A program made the translations under genes and the position numbers. The notes under the pieces are model-generated. The model saw only the letters and a program-made list of their open reading frames with translations, searched no databases and had not been told where the DNA came from. Below are positions 9,519-17,421 of a DNA stretch of 23,736 nucleotides, one piece after another; position 1 is the first letter of the stretch, and each line of letters begins with the position of its first letter. The DNA is from RSA11 sp965652565 (GTDB lineage: Bacteria > Actinomycetota > Thermoleophilia > Solirubrobacterales > 70-9): the NCBI GenBank assembly GCA_965652565.1, contig CBFGWL010000045.1:1-23736 (forward strand), read 5' to 3'.

Positions 9519-11134
9519 GGCGGATCCTCCTGACCCTCATGATCCTGGCCGTCGCCGCGGTCGCGCTCGTCACGGCGGCTGCGGCCGACGACGCCGACGA
9601 GGACGCCTACATCGTCCGCGCGATCTTCGACAACGGCTCCTTCCTCGTCGAGGACGAGGAGGTGCGCGTCGCCGGAGCCAACATCGGCGTCGTCGAGGAG
9701 GTCGACGTCTCCATGCCGGGCGAGCGGGTGAGCTACGAGCCCGGCGAGGAGTACCAGCCCGGCAAGGCCGTGGTGGTCATGCGGATCACCGACCCGGCCT
9801 TCCAGGACTTCCGCAAGGACGCGAGCTGCATCCTGCGCCCGCAGTCGCTCATCGGCGAGCGCTACGTGAACTGCCGGCTCGCGCGCTCGCACGTCGATGG
9901 GGAGCCCACGGAGCCGCCGCTGGAGCGCATCCCCGAGGGGGAGCCGGGCGAGGGCCAGTACCTGCTGCCGCTGGAGAACAACGGCAAGATCGTCGATCTC
10001 GACCTGATCAACAACATCATGCGCGAGCCGTACGCCGAGCGCCTGCGCTTGATCCTCAACGAGCTCGGGGCCGGCTTCGGGGGCCGCGGGGAGGACATCG
10101 CGGAGCTCGTCGAGCGCGCGAACCCGGCGCTGCGCGAGGTGAACGAGATGCTGGCGACCCTCGCCAAGCAGCGGCGCAGCCTCCAGCGGCTCACCCGCGA
10201 CTCCTACGAGATCATGCGGCCGCTCGCGCGCGAGCGGCAGCGGCTGGTCGGCTTCTTCAAGGGCGCCGGTGAGGCGGCGGCCGCAACCGCGGCACGCCGG
10301 CCGCAGCTCGAGGAGGCGCTGGCCAAGTTCCCCGGCTTTTTGGCCGAGCTCGAGGAGACGATGGGCGAGCTCGGCGGGTTCGCGCGCGCCGCGACGCCGG
10401 TCACGCGCGACTTCGGCAGGGCCGCGCCCGCGCTGACGGCCGCCACCAAGGCGCTCGGGCCGTTCGCCGAAGGCGGACGCCTCGCGATCGAGAGCCTCGC
10501 GGACGCGGGCGAGGAGGCCGGGCCGAAGCTCGCCGCGGCCGATCCGATCGTGCGGCTCACCGGTCGCCTCGCGCGCACGGGCGAGCGGCCCACCCGCCTC
10601 CTCGACGCCTTCCTGGACAGCACGAAGACGGGCGGCGGATTCGAGCGGCTCATGCGCCTGATCTACAACTTCGGCGGCACCCTCAACCTCTACGACGCCG
10701 AGGGCCACCTGATGCGCACGTTCCTGACGCCGACCAACTGCGTCAACTACCAAGTCAGGCGCGACATCAACTGCGAGGGGCGGCCGAGCGGCGGCGGCAG
10801 GCCGCCCGCGCTCCCGCGCTCCGTGAAGCGGGTGGGCGAGGCCGTCGCGCGTGGCGCCCAGGCGCTCGAGGAATCGGGCGATCTCGGCCCGGGCGCCGGC
10901 GAGGCCCCGGACGCGCCGCAGGATCCGGGCGCGCCGGAGGAGCCGGGCGCGCCGGAGGAGCCGGAGGATCCCGCCGAGCCTGAGACCCCCGGCCCGGACG
11001 AGCCCGAGACGCCCGACGAGCCGGCCGGCGCGACCGAGTCGGCGCCCAGCACGACGAGCGCCGGCGCGTCCAGATCCGAAGTCCCCGACCCCGAGAGCGC
11101 CCGCATGCTCTTGGACTTCCTGCTCGCCCCATGA
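9515..11134 (+). CDS. Mce family protein 2 (signal-peptide-like anchor, Pro/Glu-rich tail)
   Basis: 539 residues. The N-terminus (RRILLTLMILAVAAVALVTAAAADD) looks more like a cleavable signal peptide with an AxA site than the anchors of the other five. The MlaD domain (about 31-155) contains RVAGANIGVVEEV and an insertion (VSMPGERVSYEPGEEYQPG). Two cysteines lie in the domain (105, 120) and two after the helical region (409, 420). Residues 455-520 are a Pro/Glu/Ala-rich low-complexity tail with a tandem GAPEEP repeat, unlike its neighbours. The start at ATG 9515 overlaps the previous stop (ATGA), with GGGGAGG 13 nt upstream. It could be the functional counterpart of the lipoprotein-type subunit of mycobacterial mce operons, but no lipobox is present. 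Confidence 0.9.
   Translation: MRRILLTLMILAVAAVALVTAAAADDADEDAYIVRAIFDNGSFLVEDEEVRVAGANIGVVEEVDVSMPGERVSYEPGEEYQPGKAVVVMRITDPAFQDFRKDASCILRPQSLIGERYVNCRLARSHVDGEPTEPPLERIPEGEPGEGQYLLPLENNGKIVDLDLINNIMREPYAERLRLILNELGAGFGGRGEDIAELVERANPALREVNEMLATLAKQRRSLQRLTRDSYEIMRPLARERQRLVGFFKGAGEAAAATAARRPQLEEALAKFPGFLAELEETMGELGGFARAATPVTRDFGRAAPALTAATKALGPFAEGGRLAIESLADAGEEAGPKLAAADPIVRLTGRLARTGERPTRLLDAFLDSTKTGGGFERLMRLIYNFGGTLNLYDAEGHLMRTFLTPTNCVNYQVRRDINCEGRPSGGGRPPALPRSVKRVGEAVARGAQALEESGDLGPGAGEAPDAPQDPGAPEEPGAPEEPEDPAEPETPGPDEPETPDEPAGATESAPSTTSAGASRSEVPDPESARMLLDFLLAP
10927..10962 (+). repeat. 18-bp tandem duplication in the Pro/Glu-rich tail of Mce protein 2
   Basis: Two exact adjacent copies of an 18-bp unit (10927-10944 and 10945-10962, beginning GGGCGCGCCGGAGG) encode consecutive GAPEEP repeats. 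It is a small in-frame expansion in a low-complexity tail and may vary between strains. Confidence 0.8.
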
Positions 11135-12579
11135 GGCCGCGGCACGCGACAGGCGTCCTCTCGTCGAACCCGACGTTGGTCGGAGCGGTCACCGTGCTGG
11201 TCACGATCGTCGCGGTCTTCCTCGCCTACAACGCGAACAGCGGCCTGCCGTTCGTGCCCACGTACGACCTGAACGTCCTGGTCCCGCAGGCGAACTCGCT
11301 CGTGCGCGGCAACGAGGTGCGCATCGGCGGGGCGCGCGTGGGCATCGTCCGCGCGGTCACGCCCGAACGGCTGCCCGACGGGCGCGTGGTCGCCAAGGCG
11401 GAGCTCGCGCTCGACGAGGCCGTTCGCCCGCTGCCGGTCGACTCCAAGCTGATGATCAGGCCGCGCTCGACGCTCGCGCTCAAGTACCTCGAGGTCCGCC
11501 CCGGCGACTCCGAGGAGGGCTTCGAGACGGGCGCGACCGTGCCGCTCGCCGCCGCGTCGCCCGAGCCCGTCGAGCTCGACCAGTTCTTCAACACGTTCGA
11601 CGAGCGCACCCGCCGCGGCTCGCAGGGCAACTTCGAGGGCTTCGGCAACGCGCTCGCCGGGCGGGGGATCGCGATCAACGAGGCGCTCGGGGAAGCGCCT
11701 GGGGTGCTCGAGAAAGGCGAGCGGGTGGGCCGCAACGTGAACGCGCCGGGCACGCGGTTCGGGCGCTTCTGGCGCGAGCTGGCGTCGCTCGCCGCCGAGG
11801 TCGCGCCCGTGGCCGAAAACCAAGCGGGGATGTTCCGAGGGCTCGACAGCACCTTCGCGGCGTTCGCCTCGGTCGCCTACCCGTACATCCAGCGCACGAT
11901 CGAGGAGAGCCCGGCCACGCTCGACGAGGGCACGCGCTCGCTCCCCGTGATGCGCCCGTTCCTGCGCCACTCGCGGGAGTTCTTCAACGCGCTCGCGCCC
12001 GGCGCCGCCTCCCTCGTCGAGACCTCGCCCGCGATCGCGGCCGCGCTGCAGGCCGGCGGCCCCGTCCTCGCCCGCACCCCGCGCCTCAACCGGCAGCTGC
12101 CGCCCACGGCCGACGCCCTGCTCGACTTCGCCCAGGATCCGGCGGTCGACAACGGCCTGCGGCAGCTCATCGACACGAACCGGATCCTCGATCCGACGAT
12201 GCGGTTCCTGGCGCCGGCGCAGACGACGTGCAACTACCTGGCGCTGCTGTTCCGCAACGTCGCCGATCTGACCGCGCTCGGCGACGACGCCCAGTCGCCA
12301 AGCGGGCATTGGGTGCGCTTCTTCGCGTTCTCGGCGCCCTTGGGGCCGAACAACGAAGGCGTGCCCGCGTCGGCGCCGGCCGAAGGCGGCGGCGAGGAGG
12401 GCAACTACCTGCACTCCAACCCGTACCCCAACACGGCCGCGCCGGGGCAGACGTTCGAGTGCGAGGCGGGCCGCGAGCGCTACCTGCGCAACCGCGTCGT
12501 GATCGGCAACGCGCCCGGCAACCAGGGGATCCGCACCGAAGAGCAGACGCCCGAGCAGCGAGGGGAGGGGAAGCGCTAG
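11131..12579 (+). CDS. Mce family protein 3
   Basis: 482 residues. A short basic N-terminus is followed by an anchor at about 13-33, an MlaD domain at about 44-140 (YDLNVLVPQANSLVRGNEVRIGGARVG; the RPRSTLALKYLEV strand near its end), a helical region to about 355, then a C-terminal part with cysteines at 367 (AQTTCNYLALLF) and 444 (TFECEAG). The ATG at 11131 overlaps the previous stop as ATGA. The TAG stop abuts the next ATG with no gap, preceded by a GGGGAGGGG ribosome site for the next gene. No defect is seen. Like the others it should be held in the cytoplasmic membrane by one helix with the bulk outside. Confidence 0.92.
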   Translation: MRPRHATGVLSSNPTLVGAVTVLVTIVAVFLAYNANSGLPFVPTYDLNVLVPQANSLVRGNEVRIGGARVGIVRAVTPERLPDGRVVAKAELALDEAVRPLPVDSKLMIRPRSTLALKYLEVRPGDSEEGFETGATVPLAAASPEPVELDQFFNTFDERTRRGSQGNFEGFGNALAGRGIAINEALGEAPGVLEKGERVGRNVNAPGTRFGRFWRELASLAAEVAPVAENQAGMFRGLDSTFAAFASVAYPYIQRTIEESPATLDEGTRSLPVMRPFLRHSREFFNALAPGAASLVETSPAIAAALQAGGPVLARTPRLNRQLPPTADALLDFAQDPAVDNGLRQLIDTNRILDPTMRFLAPAQTTCNYLALLFRNVADLTALGDDAQSPSGHWVRFFAFSAPLGPNNEGVPASAPAEGGGEEGNYLHSNPYPNTAAPGQTFECEAGRERYLRNRVVIGNAPGNQGIRTEEQTPEQRGEGKR

Positions 12580-14103
12580 ATGGCGCTGCCCGAGGACGAG
12601 CGGGCGCTCTATCGCGCCAAGCACCACCGGCGCCGGGCCCGCGTGCCCGCGTGGCTGATCGGGCTGGTGCTGATCGTCGCCGCGATCGTCGGCCCGTACC
12701 TGGCGTTCCAGCGCCACGTGCCGTTCACGGACCGCGGCTTCGAGCTGAACGCCGTCTTCTCCGACTCCATGCAGATCGCGTCGGGCTCGCCGGTGCGCAT
12801 CGCCGGTGTCAACGTGGGCGAGGTGCTCGAGGCCGAGCGCGAGGGGGAGAACACCCGGCTGCGCTTCTACGTCGACGAGGAGGCGTTGCCGATCGCGGAG
12901 GATGCGAAGGCGAAGCTGCGCCCGCGGATGTTCTTCGAGGGCAATTGGTTCCTCGAGCTCGATCCGGGCTCGCCCTCGGCGCCCGCCCTCGAGGAGGGCG
13001 AGACCATTCCCGTCACCCGGACCCGGGTGGCCGTGCAGCTCGACGAGGTGCTCACCGCGCTGCAGTCCGACACCCGCCAGGACCTGGCCGACGTGCTCGT
13101 CGAATACGGCAAGGCGCTCAATCGCAAGCCGCTGCCCACTGACGATCGGACCTTCGAGCGCTTCGTCCACGGCAAGACCGGCGGCGAGGCGCTCAACCTG
13201 GCGTTCGAGTACGGCGGCGACGCGGGCCGCTCGAGCGCGCAGGTGCTCGAGGCGTTCCGCGGCCGCCGGCCCGACGACCTCTCGAAGCTCATCAGCGGGG
13301 CGGCGCGCACGTTCGACGGGCTGGCGGGCCGGGAGGAGGCTCTGCGCGAGCTGATCACGAACTGGGAGGGCTTCACGGGCGCGCTCGCCGACGAGTCGGA
13401 CAACCTCGCGCGCACCTTCGCGGAGCTCGCCCCGACCCTCGAGGTCTCCGAGACGTCGCTCAAGAACCTCAGCGACTCGCTGCCCTCGCTGCGCGCCTGG
13501 GCGCGCGAGCTGGAGCCCTCGCTGCGCGAGCTGCCCGGGACGATCGAGGCGTCGCTGCCGTGGTTCGATCAGGCGCGGCCGCTGATCAGCGATGAGGAGG
13601 CCGGCGGCTCGATCCGTCTGCTGCGCCGGGCGACGCCGGGGCTCTCGGCCGCTGCGCGGCACGGCCTGAACACGCTCCGCCAGATCGACCTGCTGAGCCG
13701 CTGCACGAGCGAGGTGCTGATCCCCACCGGCAACCAGGTGATCAACGACGACTTCTCGACGGGCGAGCCGAACTACCGCGAGTTCTTCTACGCCACCGCG
13801 AACCTCGCCGGCGAGGGCTCGAACTTCGACGGCAACGGGCCGTTCATCGGCCTGATGCCGGCGATCGGCGACGTGCTCGTCACCATGGAGAACCCCATCT
13901 CGGGAGCGGGCGGCCAGGGGCCGGACAACCCGCTCTACGGGCACACGACCCTGCCGCCGCTCGGCAACCAGCCCCAGCTCGGCGGCCTGCCCCCGTTCAA
14001 GCCGCGGGTCCCCTGCCACACGCAGGACGTGCCGGACCTCAACTCGGGTCTCGGCCAGCCCGGCCCACCGTCCCCCGTCGAAACGACCCCGCCAGGCCCA
14101 TGA
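12580..14103 (+). CDS. Mce family protein 4
   Basis: 507 residues. The N-terminus is His/Arg-rich (YRAKHHRRRARVP), the anchor covers about 24-44, and the MlaD domain about 53-145 (FELNAVFSDSMQIASGSPVRIAGVNVGEV; RPRMFFEGNWFLEL). A helical region runs to about 370, with the segment SETSLKNLSDSLPSLRAWARELEPSLREL strongly helical. The C-terminal domain has cysteines at 375 and 479, is rich in Gly, Pro and Asn, and ends in PPGP. The start directly abuts the previous stop (TAGATG) with a GGGGAGGGG site upstream. The stop overlaps the next gene as ATGA. Length and layout match subunits 1, 3 and 5. Confidence 0.93.
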   Translation: MALPEDERALYRAKHHRRRARVPAWLIGLVLIVAAIVGPYLAFQRHVPFTDRGFELNAVFSDSMQIASGSPVRIAGVNVGEVLEAEREGENTRLRFYVDEEALPIAEDAKAKLRPRMFFEGNWFLELDPGSPSAPALEEGETIPVTRTRVAVQLDEVLTALQSDTRQDLADVLVEYGKALNRKPLPTDDRTFERFVHGKTGGEALNLAFEYGGDAGRSSAQVLEAFRGRRPDDLSKLISGAARTFDGLAGREEALRELITNWEGFTGALADESDNLARTFAELAPTLEVSETSLKNLSDSLPSLRAWARELEPSLRELPGTIEASLPWFDQARPLISDEEAGGSIRLLRRATPGLSAAARHGLNTLRQIDLLSRCTSEVLIPTGNQVINDDFSTGEPNYREFFYATANLAGEGSNFDGNGPFIGLMPAIGDVLVTMENPISGAGGQGPDNPLYGHTTLPPLGNQPQLGGLPPFKPRVPCHTQDVPDLNSGLGQPGPPSPVETTPPGP

Positions 14104-15626
14104 GCGAGAAGCCCCGCAAGCCCCAAGAGCCCCGCAAGGTCGAGGGCTATTGGAAGAGCCTCGAGGTCAAGCGCGACCCCGAGCGCGAGGCCCAGCGCTG
14201 GCAGCGCATCAAGGAGGCCGCGGCGGCCCGCAAGGCGCGGCTGGCCGAGGCCGAGGCGCGCGGCCCCGGACGAGCGCACGAACGCGTCGGCCGCCAGCTG
14301 CGCGGGCGCGTGCGCGACGCTGTCGCCGCGGCGCTGCTGATCGTGCTCGGCCTGGCGACGACGCTCTACATCCTGGGGGAGCAGCGCGCTGCCCTGCCGA
14401 GCTGGGTGCCGCTCTTCGGACAGGAGTTCTTCGAGTTCGAGGCTGAGTTCCGCACCGGGCAGGCGATCACCCCCGGTCAGGGTCAGGCCGTGATGGTCTC
14501 GGGCGTGGAGGTCGGCAAGATCGATTCGGTCCACGTCGAGGACGGCCGGGCGATCGTCGGCCTCAAGGTGGAGCCGAAGTACGAGCCCCTGTTGCGCGAG
14601 GACGCCGAGCTCCTGATTCGCCCGCGCACCCAGCTCAACGACATGGTGATCGAGGTCGACCCCGGCGAGTCGCCGACCGCGCTGGAGGAGGGCGAGCGGA
14701 TCCCGCTCGAGCAGACCGAGCCAAACGTCCAGCCCGACGAGTTCCTGGCGATGCTTGACGGCGATACTCGCGATTACCTGACCCTGCTGCTCCAAGGCGG
14801 GGCGGAGGGCCTGCGCGACCGCGGCGAGGACCTCTCCCAGGCGTTCCGGCGCATCGCCCCGTTCTCGCGTCACGTCGCCCGCCTCAACACCGCCATCGCC
14901 AAGCGCCGCGACGCGCTCGCCGGCTCCATCCACGCCTTCCGCCAGCTCGCCACCGAGCTCGGCCGGCACAACTCGGATCTCGCGGAGTTCGTCTCGGCCT
15001 CGGGCGAGGCGCTCGCAGGCTTCGCCAACCAGAGCGAGTCGATCCGCGAGTCGCTGCGCAGGCTGCCCAACGCGCTCGCCGCCACCCGGGGCGCGCTCGA
15101 GGACAGCAACGAGCTGGCGCTGGCCGCGCGGCCCGCGCTCGATGCGCTCACGCCCCAGGCCCGCGAGCTCGGCCCGGCGCTCACCTCCTCCAAGAAGTTC
15201 TTCGAGCGCACGAAGGAGCCGATCCGCACCAAGCTGCGGCCGTTCGTCGAGGAGACGAAGCCGGTGCTGCGCCACACCGCGCAGCTCGCCGACCCGCTCG
15301 CCAACACGGTTCGCGACTTTGGCGACGCGCTGGGCCTTCTCAACTACGGCTTCAACGAGCTCGCCTACAACCCGGGGCAGAAGAAGCCGGGGTTCCTCTT
15401 CTACCTGCCCTGGCTCAACCACAACCTGAACTCGTCGTTCGCGTTCCAGGACGCGTTCGGGCCGTTCCGGCGCGCGCTCGTGATGGTCTCCTGCAACTCG
15501 ACGCACCTCGCGCACGGTTTCGTGGGCACCAAGCCGCTGCTGAAGACCGTGTACCAGGCGACGAACGTGCCGACGCCGTTCGAGATCTGCCCGGAGGAGA
15601 ACTGGCCGACCCCGCCGGGGCCATAG
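14100..15626 (+). CDS. Mce family protein 5 (long charged cytoplasmic N-terminus)
   Basis: 508 residues. It differs from its neighbours by a roughly 70-residue highly charged N-terminal extension (KVEGYWKSLEVKRDPEREAQ and onward, helical, Lys/Arg/Glu-rich) before the anchor at about 72-92. The MlaD domain spans about 112-205 (FEFEAEFRTGQAITPGQGQAVMVSGVEVGKI; RPRTQLNDMVIEV). A helical region runs to about 405. The C-terminal part holds FLFYLPWLNHNLNSSF, cysteines at 465 and 497, and a final PPGP. The ATG at 14100 overlaps the previous stop (ATGA). The extension lies on the cytoplasmic side and could contact a permease/ATPase encoded elsewhere; this is inference. Confidence 0.93.
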   Translation: MSEKPRKPQEPRKVEGYWKSLEVKRDPEREAQRWQRIKEAAAARKARLAEAEARGPGRAHERVGRQLRGRVRDAVAAALLIVLGLATTLYILGEQRAALPSWVPLFGQEFFEFEAEFRTGQAITPGQGQAVMVSGVEVGKIDSVHVEDGRAIVGLKVEPKYEPLLREDAELLIRPRTQLNDMVIEVDPGESPTALEEGERIPLEQTEPNVQPDEFLAMLDGDTRDYLTLLLQGGAEGLRDRGEDLSQAFRRIAPFSRHVARLNTAIAKRRDALAGSIHAFRQLATELGRHNSDLAEFVSASGEALAGFANQSESIRESLRRLPNALAATRGALEDSNELALAARPALDALTPQARELGPALTSSKKFFERTKEPIRTKLRPFVEETKPVLRHTAQLADPLANTVRDFGDALGLLNYGFNELAYNPGQKKPGFLFYLPWLNHNLNSSFAFQDAFGPFRRALVMVSCNSTHLAHGFVGTKPLLKTVYQATNVPTPFEICPEENWPTPPGP

Positions 15627-15630
15627 AACG

Positions 15631-17187
15631 ATGAACAAGACGAAGCCAACAACGCTCCAGATCTCAGCCATCGCCGGCTTCGTGCTGTCGTGCTTCGGCT
15701 TGGCGCTCTATCTGTGGATCAGCTTCGGCGGGCCGACGCCGCTCGCGCCCCGCGACTACGAGGTCAAGGTGCCGTTCACCGAGGCCACCCAGCTCGCCGA
15801 GCAGGCGGACGTGCGGATCGCCGGGGTGCCGATCGGCAAGGTCGCGAAGATCGACCTGCCCCGGGGTGGCGGCCGCGCCGTCGCGACGCTCTCGATCGAC
15901 GACGAGCACGCGCCGCTGCCCGCCGATACGACGGCGATCCTGCGGCAGAAGACGCTGCTGGGGGAGACCTACGTCGAGCTCGCGCGCGGCGACGATGACG
16001 GCCCGATGCTCGCGGAGGGGGACACCCTGCCCGAGGCGCAGGTCGGCGACACCGTGCAGCTCGACGAGATCCTGCGCTCCTTCGACCGCAAGACCAGGAA
16101 GGCGTTCCGCACCTGGATGCAGGACTCGGCGATCGGCATCGAGCAGCGCGGGGACGAGCTCTCGAACGCGATCGCGCTGTTCGCACCCACCTTGGAGAGC
16201 TTCGACGACCTGCTGGAGACGCTGGACTCCCAGCGGGCGGCCGTGCGCCAGCTCTTCCGCCACGGCTCGGTGACGTTCGCGGCGCTGCGCGGCCGCACGA
16301 ACGATCTGAGCGAGCTGATCCGGGCGGGCGAGCGCGTGTTCACGACCACCGGTGAGCGCGACCAGGAGATCATCGACGCCTTCCGCGCCTTCCCGACGTT
16401 CCTCGCCGAGTCCCGCCAGACCCTCGCGCGGCTGCGCGAGTTCTCCCAGCACGCGGACCCGCTGGTGCGCCAGCTGACGCCCGCCGCGAAGAAGCTCTCG
16501 CCGACCCTGATCGAGATGGGCGCCCTCGCGCCCGAGCTTCAGGGGCTCTTCGACGGGCTCGAGCCGGTGATCGAGAACGCCGACCGCGCCTTCCCGGCCT
16601 TCCAGCGGCTCTTCCGCGAGGATTTCCCGCCGCTGCTCGACGACATCGACCCGTTCGCGGATCAATTCAACCCGCTGCTCGAGGTGATCCGCTCGTACCG
16701 GCGGGAGCTCGCCGCATTGCTGGGCAACGCGTTCGCCGCGACGAACTTCGAGACGATCATGTCCAAGGGGCCCAACCGCAAGTACCTGCGCACGATGCCC
16801 CACATCGGACCGGAGGCGTTCTTCACCTCGCCCGGCAGGCCCGCCTACAACCGCACGAACGCCTACAGCCGGCCTGGGATCTACTCGAGGCTCCGGAACG
16901 GCCTGCCCAGCTTCGAGACCCGGCACTGCGCCGCGCCGACCGAGACGACGATCGACGCGAGCGTCGCGAGCGATCCGAACTTCATCCCGCGGGCCAACCA
17001 CACCCCGTACGAGCCGATCGAGGACCAGGCGGTCGACCTCTACGACCGCATCTTCGAGTTCGCTTGGAACAACAGCTCCTCGACGAACGGGGTGCCCGGA
17101 CCGCCGTGCAAGCAGCAGGGCCCGTTCGGCCCGTTCGGCGGGCAAGGTGCGGCAACGCAGTTCCCGCATACGTTGAAGCTGCCGTAA
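15631..17187 (+). CDS. Mce family protein 6
   Basis: 518 residues and the last of the six. A short N-terminus is followed by an anchor at about 11-32, an MlaD domain at about 42-135 (YEVKVPFTEATQLAEQADVRIAGVPIGKV; LRQKTLLGETYVEL), and a long helical region to about 360. A C-terminal region rich in Asn, Pro and Tyr has cysteines at 433 (RHCAAP) and 493 (GPPCKQ). The ATG at 15631 is 4 nt after the previous TAG. It is the only junction in the operon with any spacer, and the preceding bases still resemble the GGCCATGA overlap seen at the other junctions. It faces the MMPL gene across a repeat-flanked spacer. Confidence 0.93.
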   Translation: MNKTKPTTLQISAIAGFVLSCFGLALYLWISFGGPTPLAPRDYEVKVPFTEATQLAEQADVRIAGVPIGKVAKIDLPRGGGRAVATLSIDDEHAPLPADTTAILRQKTLLGETYVELARGDDDGPMLAEGDTLPEAQVGDTVQLDEILRSFDRKTRKAFRTWMQDSAIGIEQRGDELSNAIALFAPTLESFDDLLETLDSQRAAVRQLFRHGSVTFAALRGRTNDLSELIRAGERVFTTTGERDQEIIDAFRAFPTFLAESRQTLARLREFSQHADPLVRQLTPAAKKLSPTLIEMGALAPELQGLFDGLEPVIENADRAFPAFQRLFREDFPPLLDDIDPFADQFNPLLEVIRSYRRELAALLGNAFAATNFETIMSKGPNRKYLRTMPHIGPEAFFTSPGRPAYNRTNAYSRPGIYSRLRNGLPSFETRHCAAPTETTIDASVASDPNFIPRANHTPYEPIEDQAVDLYDRIFEFAWNNSSSTNGVPGPPCKQQGPFGPFGGQGAATQFPHTLKLP

Positions 17188-17190
17188 GCA

Positions 17191-17228
17191 GTCGCCGGTC
17201 GCCAGTCGCCAGGCACCAGTCGCCAGTC
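17191..17228. repeat. Left arm of CGCCAGT-type inverted repeat
   Basis: It begins 4 nt after the stop of the last mce gene. It is built from CGCCAGT-like units with one AGGCACC interruption. Bases 17201-17219 are exactly complementary to 17401-17419, and 17214-17228 to 17385-17399. Confidence 0.85.
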
Positions 17229-17371
17229 AGGCGGGCCGCTGGTTGATGGTCGACCCTCGGCGCCGCTGAGGCACGCCATCGATCACCCGCCGGGGGCAGC
17301 AGCTTGCACCAAAGGCGTCAGCCGCGTGCACCGGCGAAGGCCCGGGCTGACCGCTACCTGACGACAACCCA
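17229..17371. other. Non-coding centre of the convergent mce/MMPL spacer
   Basis: 143 bases lie between the two repeat arms. I see no credible gene; the open frames crossing it extend into the repeats and have no family signature. An imperfect palindrome CTCGGCGCCGCTGAG lies at about 17256-17270. The segment could be the payload of a small repeat-bounded element or simply the original spacer. Confidence 0.5.
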
Positions 17372-17421
17372 ACTGGCGACTGGCGACTGGCGACTGGTGC
17401 CTGGTGCCTGGCGACTGGCGG
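17372..17421. repeat. Right arm of CGCCAGT-type inverted repeat
   Basis: Tandem ACTGGCG units, then two copies of TGCCTGG/TGGTGCC, then GGCGACTGGCGG. It ends at the base adjacent to the MMPL stop codon (17424-17422). Compared with the left arm it has extra ACTGGCG units and a duplicated 7-bp TGCCTGG, so the pair is imperfect overall with exact blocks of 19 and 15 bp. The paired arms could form a very stable stem between two convergent transcripts. Confidence 0.85.

Noticed and set aside
10747..14019. 1090-codon open frame on the minus strand opposite mce genes 2 to 4
   Set aside because: It is Arg/Leu/Glu/Ala-rich with no domain signature, and it crosses three plus-strand genes with clear Mce domains. 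Long antisense open frames are expected at this GC content.
17191..17421. Short regular repeats as a CRISPR array
   Set aside because: Units are only about 7 bp, directly tandem without spacers, and inverted between the two arms; no cas genes are present.
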